This document shows positions 38,144 through 49,731 of a stretch of 64,000 nt of DNA, one piece after another. A model generated the notes under the pieces. The model ran no database searches, was not told the DNA's origin, and saw only the letters and a program-made list of their open reading frames with translations. This DNA is from Theobroma cacao. Taxonomy: Eukaryota > Streptophyta > Magnoliopsida > Malvales > Malvaceae. Position numbers and translations under genes: made by a program. Numbering within the stretch: position 1 is the stretch's first letter; each line of letters begins with the position of its first letter. The stretch spans positions 62,001 through 126,000 of the forward strand of contig NC_030854.1 of NCBI RefSeq assembly GCF_000208745.1, in the 5' to 3' direction.

Positions 38144-39273
38144 CTTTCATCACCAGTGGCCAAAGGAAAGCCAGCATGGAGAAAATGAAGGAAACAAGCA
38201 CGCTATAAGAAACTCTCTGCCAAATCCTTCATCATACTGACAAGTATTCCTCAGTTTTCAACATCAGAGCCTTCCACCGAGCATCCCATGAAGATAGCAA
38301 CTAGAAGTGCTTTAATAGGGAGTCAAGAAACAAAATTAATAAGGCAGGAAGTTGACATTGTTCAGCTTTCATAACCAGAGCCATCGTAAACCAGTCTGGA
38401 GAGAATCCAGAGAATTAGCAGGCTGAGAATCTTTCAGCCAAATCCTTCATCATGCCTAAAAGTAATGCTCAACTTTCAACATCTGAGCTGTCCAGGAAGA
38501 TAGGAACTAGAAGTGCAGTAAGAGGGAGGTGCTCAACAACTTTAGCAAAACAGAAAGGTAAAGTCAGAAATCCTAATAAATCAGTAGAGAGAAGGTGCCG
38601 AGATAGAACTCTTGGTGAAGATCAAAGAGTTGTTATTTCGGCCCCTGTAGTTAAACATGGGATTTCTTCCAACCATGTTTCTAGTTGTCATTGTGAAATA
38701 TTGCTATATAATCTATTATGCAGTTTACTTATGTTTATCTTATACTATTAAATATGTTGGTTCAAGGAGAACTTGTTGTGGCTTGCCAAAGTTAAAAGTC
38801 TATCATTTCTCAGACAGTGAGCTTTTTTTGCAAAGTAATGACTGAGCTCGCTCTACCAATGGCCTCTTCCGTTATTTTTCTATCGACCCAAAGAGAAGAA
38901 CGAATATTCTTCCAGACCTTAACGTGCAGAGTTGCTAAAGATGGGCCCTTTGATCACAGGAATCTGGCTTGGGGCTTCTTGATAGAGCATTGACGCATCG
39001 TGTAGGTGCTCCCAAGGGAGCTTTGGGCTTTGTGTGAGGTGCTTATTTACACTGCTTACTACAACAATTAAAAAACCTGAAATCAAGTACTTACATTTAA
39101 ATTATTTTCATAATGATAACAATGAAAATTGGCTAAGCTATTGTCTATTGGAGTGAAGGTCATGTCAATTAAAATTTTACATATTTGAGCTTTCTTTTTT
39201 TTGCTCTCCTAATTATTCCGACCAATATCTATTCTAGCCTAGTCTCTAAGGACCTTGGGTAGAAAGAATATTG
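38144..39273 (+). pseudogene. Decayed coding-like sequence downstream of the KNL2-like gene
   Basis: After the stop at 38141-38143, the same frame continues with readable peptide (LSSPVAKGKPAWRK, KLSAKSFIILTSIPQFSTSE) interrupted by TGA and TAA. Two imperfect ~215-bp copies lie in tandem (about 38141-38355 and 38357-38575), each with a CTTTCAT(C/A)ACCAG start and CCAAATCCTTCATCAT inside. A later stretch (38765-38845), preceded by TTCAAG, reads RRTCCGLPKLKVYHFSDSE. This may be the former C-terminal part of the gene, an alternative 3' exon set, or the 3' UTR. After ~39020 nothing is recognised; the stretch near 39273 is the 3' end of the convergent minus-strand gene. Confidence 0.5.
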
Positions 39274-41987
39274 TCAACAGACCAAACCCAGAGCTTCTGC
39301 TGCACTTCTACGACTTTCTCCGCTACAAACCCTGACCAGCATTCCCATCAGCAGTTCCCTCTGCTCCACCTTCAAAAGCTTCTCTAATCCTCGGGCCACC
39401 ATCTCCATCTCAGGCTGTGCAAATAATCAAACATCATTTGCATTAACGATTAAACCCTAAACTAAGTATCCAGAAAAGCCCACAAAATGGTAATACCAAG
39501 TTAGCAACTTATGAAGAAACAAACTACATACAGAGGACTCTTCAGGAGGAAAGATTCGGTGAACAAGACATATCTTCGACAGTTCCAACATTGCTTCACT
39601 ATGTTTACCTTGCATTTCAAAAGCCTGCAACCAAATGGCATCACAAAGATCAAGAATCCAGCAAAGTAGCCAGAAAGGGTAAGATCATGCTTCTCAAACT
39701 TATAGATAAGTGGGAAGGGGGCAGCCAACCCTGTAGCAAGTTCTAATGACTCCATTAAAAATTTGTGAAAAGAAAAACTGATACCACAACTGAAGTATCA
39801 TATAAATGTCCCAAGACCTTGGTGCCAAGAACTCAGATAATAGGGTACACAAAACATAGGTTGTTGCAAAACAAGACATCAAATGCAATGGTCTATCAGA
39901 ACTGCCGCCTATATTGACCAATAAATTTCAACACAAAGTTGCTAATGCTTCTTTCCCCTCTGTTGATGAGATGATCCAGGCAGCCAAGAACACATATGTG
40001 CAAAAGCTAGCAAATGTAAGAATAAAAGTATGAAAAATTACCCAAGCCTGCAAAAAAATAAAGCGTGTGCGTGCAGCAACACCAGCAGATACCATTCTGG
40101 CAGCACGGGTGTTGTCAAGTCCAATATTTTCAGCTAGCCCAGCAAGGAATTGCCGAGCATCTTCACCATCAATCTGAACATGGGTAGATTGACTTGGCGC
40201 CCTGCAAAATATCTAAGTATGTTTACAAGTTTACTAAAACAGTAGCACCTCAAGAACATCAAAGTCATGCTAAACATTCAAGCAAGTTAGAGACACAAAG
40301 TCACATACATAAAACCAACTGCAACAACTCAAAAGTTTCTAACTTTTGCAAAATAAAAATTCCATACCTGCAGCAAACATTTAAAACCAACTCAACAGAC
40401 ACACGATAGAATGAATTCCGAGTGTTTGTTGTGTCAATGGAGACCCGTACACCAGATGTCCTGCATATTTGACGCAACTGCTCACACATACAGGCAAAAA
40501 GAAAGGCCAGCACATGGTTCAAGAATCAGCGAACCACAAAAGGAAGGGAAATTGCACCAGAACATTAAATCCATTAAAAGTAATTCAAAATTTATCCAAG
40601 CTTAAGAGACCACTAATTTCTCCCATTCTAATTCATAAGAATGAATGAAATAGTGACAACATAGAGGGTAGAACGAAGCAAGCACATATTACACTGCATT
40701 AAACACAATCATCAATCATTTTTTTCACGCCTATTAATATCATAGAAAGTAGACCGACAAAAGCAAGGGATTTAGTATTTCGACTCCCTAGGACTAAGTT
40801 AACTATTCTACATTACACAACACAACCTCATAAGGAATCCTGAATGCATTCAAAATGAAGTGAGATAAAGTCATGATAGTTACAGCAAAAATGAAAAAAT
40901 GAATGACCTAGAATTTTCTGGACTATAATAGAGTGAGAAATAAAGAAAAAGGTTAAAAAGGCACTGACTTGAATTATGTCCTCCTCGGTAATGTCCTTTC
41001 CACCCAATCTACTGTCGATGATTGCTGCATAAGAAGTTGGTAAGTTGCACTTGAAGATGTTAAGCATGGATATCTATAACAAGTAGAGATATTTGAAGAC
41101 AAAAAAAGAGCAACTTTTACGGGGACAATGTTCAGTAATACTACTGAATGCAACCAAACATTATGTAAACATATATGAATTAGAATTAGTAAAAATAGTA
41201 ACAACAACCTACCTCTGATCAATCTGTTGGCCTGAGTCTGGTAGTACTCGGAATTGAAGACGGAACCTTCTTTGGGCACTGAATCCATTTCCGGCCACCA
41301 TTTTGGCAACTTGTCCCCGAGCTGGACTTGGAGGCGTGGATAATTGGTCTTGGTGCTAAGAGGCCGAGCCGTGGATAAGGATAATGGATTGTCCAAAGCC
41401 CTGAAACTAGGAGGGTCACCCCCATCCCTCTTTGTCCCTACAATCACCTCTCTTCCTCCAAGACTCCGGTCCCTCCTAACAATAACCTTGTGTTTAGGCC
41501 TAAAGCGAGCTTTCAAGCCCAACCCCAGCTTCACCAAGACTGTGAAAGCAAAAACAATGACGAAGCCACAAGTGAGGAAGGCAGCAAGAAATTGAAGGGT
41601 GGACTTGCGGCAGGATAGTTGAAGGGTCCGAGTATCAGGATCGATTTGAACCAAATTTCGGAGGTCCTGGAAAGCGTCTGTGGAGAAAGAGATGAGGCGG
41701 TTTAACTTGGAAGAAGACAGGGAAGAAATCTGGTCAAAATCGAGGACCAATTTGACATTGGGGTTGTCTGGGGAGTTTTGGAACTCGATGCTCCGTCTAA
41801 GGCTAAGGTTGTGGTTGTCGTAGTTTGGATTCCTTGGAAGGCGAGAACGGCGCGAACGGCGTGGAGTGGAGAAGGAGAGCTGCGGCGACCATGTTTTAAG
41901 TTGGGTGCTGCCGAACAGAAACAGAGGAGGAGAAGGAGAAGGAGAACGCAAGGGCAAGGGGAGGCAGTGGGTCTTCACACACTTCAT
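39274..41987 (-). CDS. Unknown, predicted plastid-targeted membrane protein
   Basis: Six exons on the minus strand: 41987-41213, 41024-40969, 40477-40368, 40201-40042, 39624-39532, 39414-39274; 444 residues. I do not recognise the family by name. The N-terminus (residues 1-75) is rich in Ser, Pro, Arg and Leu and poor in acids, as in chloroplast transit peptides. One hydrophobic helix is predicted at about 131-157 (FLAAFLTCGFVIVFAFTVLV). The C-terminal half is soluble and reads like a conserved plant domain: ADSR-type IIDSRLGGKDITEEDI, VSIDTTNTRNSFYRVSVE, HVQIDGEDARQFLAGLAENI, ARTRFIFLQAW, and a helix-rich end (KLLKVEQRELLMGMLV). The smooth splice frames make a real gene very likely. Head-to-head with nothing close: the next gene is 1.3 kb upstream and runs in the same direction. 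Confidence 0.85.
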
Positions 41988-43295
41988 CTAAACTAATCAA
42001 AGTAAAAAAATTACGTTGACATTAAGCATAAAGCAGACAAGGTACTCAGCGAAAGGTACCAGCCTAGCCTAGGAAGATTTCATTTTAATTCTGGGTGGAA
42101 CAGTGTACACTTGACTTTACTGGAGAGAAACGAAACGAATCAGAGCTTTGTTCGTTTTGTTAGTTGCAAAGTTGAGTTGGACTTGCCTTCGCTTTGTTCT
42201 ACTAATTTAATCACATAATTGCGAAGTATGTAGGTTTGGATTTGCAATGGATGGCGGGCTGACTCTTGTCTGAGTTTTCGACGCAAGCTTCCTGTCTGTC
42301 TGTCCGGTTCCAAAATGAACATTGCCAATGAAAAAACACACTCACGGCCTTCATTGATAGCATTTATTTCATGACACTTGTCTGAGTTTTCGACGCAAGC
42401 TTCCTGTCTGTCTGGCTCCAAAATGAACATTGCCAATGAAAAAACACACTCATGGCCTTCGTTTATACCATTCATTTCATTTGCTCTCAAAATCAAATTA
42501 CAAATAATTAAATAGGCATCGATATTGAGCATACCCTTTTCTCACTTTCTGTAGTATCGTATCAAAATAAAAAGAAATTTTAATCCTACATTAGAAAATT
42601 AAAAAAATATATATTAAGATTTGGCCAAAAAAATATTTGTTCTCTATACCTGGTCTAAGGTAATAAAGAATACAAATAACACTAATAACAACAAACACAT
42701 GATATTTGTATTTTTGAAGGGACTCAGCACCAACCAACCCAATCGCACCGCTCTTCCCTGTCTACCATCCACCATCGGCTTCTGGATGGCCGACCCAAGA
42801 AAATTATAGTAACACATAACCTCATTTTTAAGGTTTTATTCCCATTAAATGTTCCGAAAACTGCTTTCTTTAATCTCTTCTCTGCCACTATCCAACATCT
42901 CCAGCCCAAAGAATTCCTTCTAACGAGTTCCCTGCCTGCAACACATTACAACAACTGTGTCAACCTAAGAAGCAGCTAGACTTGCACACATGAATCACAA
43001 ATATCAATCTTACTAATACATGGCTTTCCTATTATTCATTCTGCCCCCATCTAGACTTTAATGCCTAATCCATCCACCAAGGGGGACAAGTTTGGTCCAG
43101 GTTGTTACAATCTTAAAGACAAAATCTCTCTAATAAAAAGATCAGTTTACCACAAAATGATCAACCACAATTTCCATTCATAACCCTCTACTTCTTTTTT
43201 CTCAAAAATTTTGTGCAGCAATATAACAACACCGCAAGTGTTTCCAAATTAAAAAACTCCAAGAATAAAAAGGTCATACCCTACTCCAAGAAACT
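41988..43295. other. Intergenic with a tandem duplication
   Basis: Upstream region of the unknown plastid protein and downstream region of the sugar-nucleotide transporter. Contains the 112-bp tandem duplication listed separately. No confident gene. Confidence 0.5.
42265..42480. repeat. 112-bp tandem duplication, two near-identical copies
   Basis: Copy 1 is 42265-42376 and copy 2 42377 to about 42480. Shared words include CTTGTCTGAGTTTTCGACGC, AAGCTTCCTGTCTGTCTG and ATGAACATTGCCAATGAAAA. Copy 1 has 4 extra bases (TGTC type) and a few substitutions. A 130-codon minus-strand open frame runs across both copies but has no family resemblance. Confidence 0.95.
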
Positions 43296-46200
43296 TTAGG
43301 TGGGAAGAAGTGGTTGTCTCTCATCAGATCCAACACGATGACTAGCCTGGAAAGAGACAAATTAAAAACAATAAGTTGGAGTGCAAGAGACCAAAGGCCC
43401 TCTCCAAGGTAAAGACAAGCACTTTCACAGAAAATTCATACCTCTTCATTTGCTCCTGCTGCCATATTTATGAAAGATTCTTTGGACCTGAAATATATAT
43501 AAAGGAAAAAACAAAAAAAAAAAACATGTGACTGCAATGCAAGAGCTAACTTAGTTAAAACACTTTTCCATACAGCTAAACATATTTGAATCACGTTCCT
43601 CTGCCAAATTCTAGTTAGAATGCTGCTAAAGCAGGAACAATCACTACCACTGCAGCATTCATCTGATACATAAAGCAGGAACAGTCTTAACTTAAACCAA
43701 CAAGGAAAGGTAACAGCAAATGTATAGAACATAAAAAATGAATACCAACTTGAAGCAATAGCACATTCCCTATAAAATTTCATCTAAAAAGGTTCATAAG
43801 AAAATTGGAAAAGAAGGGGTATATACCTGTGGTTGTCCTGATAATCTACCAGTTCCAGCTTCCCATTCTGTTGTTCATCTTTGACCTTGGAAAGAGGTGA
43901 AAAGAACTACAGAGAAAAGTAAAACATCGGAACAATACCACAAAGTAAAGGTAAGCAAGCAGAATTCCCAAATTTTCAGTACTAAATTAGCCATCAATAA
44001 GGCAGCATCCTTACTAATTACCTGGTGCATAGAGATAAACACAATAGAAATTCCTAGGATGAAGTTCATGGTCAAAGTATGGCCAAATAGTGCCGCAGAT
44101 GCTATGCCGGTAAAGATTGTAGCAACGGTTGAAGAATACTTCTTCAAAATTGTATCTGAATGCACAGAACAATGAGTTGAACACAACAATTTTGAGACAG
44201 AACAGAAAACGGGTGAGATGCCTTCATTGAAGCTATCTTTTAGTAAATTCTAATCCCATATGAACCTAGAATAGTCAATGAAAATTCATGAAATTAGATA
44301 AGTTATTAGTGTATTACCAGCATATTTGAAAAAAAAAGAGGATAAAATTCCCTGGGCTGCATTGTTAAATATAAGAAGCATAGTAGCTTTCGAATGTCCT
44401 TGTAGGATATCAAAGCTACTAGGACCTGAAACAATCCAAATGAGAACATCAGAATAGCAGATACACAAGTGAAGATGGCAGACGGGCTTAATAGTTGCTT
44501 ATTCAGACAAGAATTGCTGGGGCAATAACCAATAAAGTTCCCACCACAAGTGAATATGTTGGAGCAGAAAGCTTGTTCCAAATTGAAGTACTTAAAGATG
44601 AAAATAAAGCACACAAGATCAAAAGTAATTTGACTATAGCCAATAGCTCTTCTGCATATACGTTAACTTGCTTTACAGAATTAAATATGTTAATATTCTA
44701 CCGTACCTTTAATAACAGCTGTTCCCAGTATTGCCAGGAAGTTAAATATAGCACCATATCCATATAAAAATAAGTTCTGCAAACCAAAAGAGACAAAATT
44801 TTAGAGGATAACCATAGAAAAGTAAGTAATTCTTTATCCTTTCTTGAGAAACCAGGCCAAATAGAAAAATTCCAGTGCTGCCAATCAGAACTCCTTCAAT
44901 GACCATGCTAGATGGCTGCACATAACACTGATTGTCGCAAAGATAAAAGCTCTTCACTAGGTTTCCCATATGATCAAACTTCCTAATATCTGAGCAATAT
45001 AATGTCAAGATATATTCTACATAAACCTTCAAAAGGAAAACAAACTAATCTTTTGTAGACATGGCAGGTACAAAGACTGAAATGGTTACTACAATTCTAA
45101 CATCAACCAATTACTCCTTTTGAAACTAACACAACGAAGTTCTAAAAGCATTTCTCTGGAACAGAAAGAGACCACAAATGCTAAAAAGTCTAAAAAATCA
45201 CCTGAAGATAGATGCTTGTCTCATACTGACTCTTCAAAGCATACTCATTGTAGACGGAGGCCAAAGATGGAACAGTTACCTGAATGATTATTTCCAATGT
45301 TAAACTTCCAGGGTGTTAAAAAAAAGTTAAGGGGTAAAAACACAGATACAAAAGAATGACGAACATAAAACTACTTTCTGTCAAAACTGATTGCATGGCC
45401 CACACATAAACCAAGATATCACTAACATATGATTCAAATAGCCGAAGCCACTTACAAAAATCAATGTGTAGATGTAAGCACCCGTTGAAACAGGAAGGCC
45501 CAATGCTGTAGTACCCTCAGGTAAAGAACGCAACTGATTTACACTAATTCCAATGAGCAACAGAGCAAGAGCTTCCCACTGCAAATTAACCACTAATTAG
45601 CAATGCAACTATCATGTAACAAAGATGCCACCGATACCACACAGAACCAAGAATCATATGTGCAGTTAGTGCAATTAATCATTGTATTGACATGTGCTTT
45701 CTTCTGATTGAATTCTTTTTAACCAGTTGATAGTTTCGAGTCTAACCTGTATCACAGAAAATCTACGTCTCATTATAATCTTCAGCAAAACAGCAATTAC
45801 CAAAACCTGCATGTTCACCGAGCAGATGTAGAGAATTTTACAAGGAGCAGAAGCAATTATTTAAACCAAAAACTAATTCCAATATCTCAGAGGAATGAAA
45901 CAAAAAGATTCCTCCAAGTGCCGCTATGCATCAAAGTATAAGCATAATTGAATTGGAAATAATGTTGACGCTAATTAGATGGAAAATAGTAAGAACTTGT
46001 TTAAAATTAGCATGTCACAATTTGAACCAAGCTCTCTGTATCCAAATTCCAAATAACATACACTCAAAGAAAAGAAGGAGCACAAAATTGCCATAATTAA
46101 GCAATGAACTACCCAGCAAACTGTAACCCCAATTAAACCCTTATCAGGAATGAAAGTATAACTGCTGAGAAACAAGAATTCTGAAAACTAAAAAGAACAT

Positions 46201-47745
46201 CCGATTATGCAATAAACTAGCCAGCAAATGTTAGCATCAATGGAATAATGGTACTATAGAATTACTCATCAGCATTGAAGTATCACCACCATAATATAAA
46301 GAAAAGTGCCAAGAACTAAGGTCACAAACAAATTGAAGGTAATAGCTGCAAATAAGAACAAAGATTGGATAGATTATTACAAACTGGAGCTACCTTCAGG
46401 TTGCTCAGCATCTTCACAGTTGCAGGATTGAAATAAAGCTGCCAATAAGCAATTGACACTAATTAGTAATGACTTATGACCTTTATCATGCTAAAAACAG
46501 ACCCAAGAAACAGAACAACACCAGTCAGTATATAGAAAATTAAAAACATAGACTGTACAAATGCTACCCAACAATATTAATAAAATGCCCAGAGGAACCA
46601 TTTAAAGAAATATACCTGCATAATGAACTTCAAATAGTTATTGATGGCATACAGAAGTGCTGGAACAGCAAGAAGAACATTGTTCCGAGCTGCCTGCAAG
46701 AAATGATGCTTGCAGATAGGATTATATTATGAATAATGAATCATTTCAGCATTACACCTTTCATGCCAAGAATGATAAAACATTATCATTATCTAGTACA
46801 CGTGATTAATATGCAAAGCCATAGTTGAACTAGGCAATCAGTAGCTTTAAATAAAATTTTCAACTAATAGACTTTTACTATTACAATTTATCCTACTAGT
46901 CCAAATCAAGTATAAATCATGTATGTCATTAACAAATTTGTACCTGCATGAATGTGGAAATTGACAGAAGGGGCTTTTCGCCAACTTTCTGATTTCTAGC
47001 CTGTAAACATGTAAACATGGTTTCAATGAGATTGCTAAAGAGTTCATAAATATCATAAGTCCTCATATTCCCCCACCTCCCCATGCCAGAATGTACTTCA
47101 AAATATTTCATCAGCATCAAACAAAATAGTTACAGTTGCATGATAGAAGCATACAAAGTTCAATAAAAATTAGGTCAATTTACGGCATGCCACGCTTCAC
47201 TTCAAAAAGATCAACCCAATTTATCAAAGCAGAAAGGTTGACTCAAACAAAGAAATACAAGTTAAGAAATCAAGAAATAATTTGCATGTACCTGGAAAAT
47301 AAGCATAACAACTGCAAATAGAACCTTTGCAACCTCCGTCAAAAAGTTAACACTAATGGGGCTAAACATGAAGCGCCCATCCACCTTGGACATATAAACC
47401 AAAATAGGCTGGCAGAAAAAGAAAATATCAAACACATGAAGAATCAAGATTGAGTAGAAAGGCAACCAAACCAGGACAAGCTAAAATGCGCAATTGCAGA
47501 ACATTGAGGAAGGGCAGGAGACAAACAAATAGGTATGTGTATAAATGTAACAAAAGCAGAAATTGATAATGAATTACCTGGAAACCAACAAGAACACAAT
47601 CGCCAACAACCAAGAAGACATTAAGGACACGTTGCTTTGATGATACCCTGCTTTTGTGGCGGTCATAAGCCCTAGACACACCTCTGGTAGTCGGGGAAAC
47701 CAACTTCGAATGGCAGACACTGCATTCTATCATCCCGTTTTTCAT
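43296..47745 (-). CDS. CMP-sialic acid transporter-like nucleotide-sugar transporter
   Basis: Fourteen exons on the minus strand, all in frame: 47745-47578, 47408-47292, 47000-46944, 46693-46616, 46438-46394, 45806-45747, 45578-45456, 45279-45202, 44776-44707, 44425-44318, 44155-44022, 43906-43827, 43487-43442, 43346-43296; 404 residues. The family (NST/SLC35A type) exchanges nucleotide sugars for nucleotide monophosphates across the Golgi membrane. About ten hydrophobic helices are visible. Family-like segments include [56 protein letters not shown] and [20 protein letters not shown]. The N-terminus is a soluble ~40-residue stretch with CSVCHSK; the tail ends in ERQPLLPT, which may be a sorting signal. 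Plants are not known to make standard sialic acids, so the true substrate may be another CMP- or UDP-sugar (e.g. CMP-Kdo). Confidence 0.93.
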
Positions 47746-49731
47746 TGGTTTGCCCCAAAACTATCACAACTACACAAAATAAAATCAGGAAACAAAGAAA
47801 ATTTAGGCAAGTTGGAGTAAGTTCGTTACTGCTACATCAAATACTAACACCCAAATAAACAAAACTTTGAGAAATCCAAAATCTACAAGAAGTTGAAATG
47901 ATTGGAATCCAATTTTTAAACAAAAAGTGAATGCCGAATTAAAAGTTCGGTCATAATAGCTAATTCAGATTGCCCTAAGCATAATCAATTCATTTAAATT
48001 GTTTATAGATCCCATAGACTGAGGAAGGAGAGGGAAAAAAATTCCATTCCAAATTTAACGAGAAGCAAGAGCAGCATCAATATGATAACGGTGGATCTAC
48101 GCTCAATAATCAGTAGCTGGATACTTATAATCCGACAAGCAAGTTTAAACAATTAAAGCAAAGAACATGCACTGAAATAACTTAAAATTCAGATCTTTCC
48201 ATAACAACCTCAAGATTAACTTTTTTTATATATAATAAAAGGCAAGCAATTTATGAAGAAATGATCAAATTTGGAAACATAAATGCATCGCAGACAAATT
48301 CAGATCTTGCTAGTTGAAAGCGGGAAAGAAGCTTAAACAAAATAAAAATAAGAAAATGCTAATGATATAATGACATTAATTAAGCTGACCTGCTTAGTGT
48401 TCTAACAAGGCATCTCCAGAATAAGCGTCGGTGGCGAGATCCGTAATTGAACCGCCTAATCTCAAATGAGAAATCGATTCCTATGAATCAGATTTGGAAG
48501 CGAAATTCAAATGAATAAGAAAAATGGTTAGAAATAGAAATCCCAAAGAGCAGTGCTGAGAAGATGCGATCATGCGAAGAATATGCAGAGAGAGAGGGCT
48601 TTTAAAATTCAACTCTCTTTCTTGCTTTGAATGCACAACACGGCTTTCGGTTTTTGGAGCGGAAAGGACGCTTGTGTCACAGAGGCACTGGGCAAGGGAA
48701 GGTGACAGACCAATAAGGTGTGGGTGTTGGGTGCGCGAAATAGAAGTCAAAGTGAAATACCGGGGTTGGGTGCGGGCTAATAATAATAGAATTATTCGTG
48801 CCTAATCGGTTTCGGCTCACCTGTTTCTTTCGCTTATATTTGTTGTTGTGCTTTTTAAGTAAGCTTTTGATGTGCGGTTTTTTTAATACCTAAATTTAAT
48901 TCCTATCCATTTGGCATTCCTTTTTCTTTTTTCTTTCAATTTTACCCTTCATTTTCACAATCAACACAAGTTTTACTTCTACTTTGCCAGCCAGACAGCC
49001 TTGGGTTATAAGTCTAATTAATTGTGAGAATTTTATCGAGTTATTGCAATTTAATCATATGATATAATTATATTATTCATTATTTTACTTATTGTAAAAT
49101 AATTTTTTATAATATAAAATATATTAATAATTAAAATTAAGTATTATAGAAAGAAATCATTCATAGATTATAAACTAATATTAGCTAAAACATGAATATT
49201 AATGTTTCATACTTAAAAGGACAAATTTAGAATTTCATACGTTAATAAGGATGGATTTCTGAGATTAATAACACATTTTTCTGTAATCTTCTCATACAAC
49301 TCAAATTCATCCGAGCTACAGGGAATTACAGATAGAGGGAATTGAGATACAGTACAGTCGTGCCTCCTGCAATCTGCATACAGCACCCGATTCCTCCTCT
49401 TTCCAGCTGCGTCGGAGGAACAACCCCTCTTCCAATCACAAGTATACCTATCCGATTCTCCTCTCTATTTCAACTGCGACAGGTACTTGACCCGCATCCC
49501 TCCCAGATTTTATTTTCTTTCCTGATGTGTCCCAATTGAATTACGAGTTGAGTTGAGTTATGCTTTCTCAATTTTGCTGCTAATTTGTTCTTTGGGCTTC
49601 TTCCCGCCTTTCTCCTTCGCCGTCCCGAGTTTGGGCTTCTCCGCTCTCCTCTCTTTTCATCTAGGAATTCGTAACTGATTCAAATTCAATTTTGGTTTTC
49701 TCCCTTTGCTTACTGGGTCAACTAAGCTGCA
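47746..49731. other. Divergent intergenic region
   Basis: Separates the minus-strand transporter from the plus-strand unknown protein. Probable 5' UTR (possibly with an intron) of the transporter lies between 47746 and about 48600; 49020-49280 is AT-rich; 49330-49731 is a CT-rich leader of the next gene. No gene supported. Confidence 0.5.

Noticed and set aside
38452..38751. 99-codon frame as a separate small gene
   Set aside because: It lies within the duplicated decayed sequence behind the KNL2-like gene and has no independent promoter or homology.
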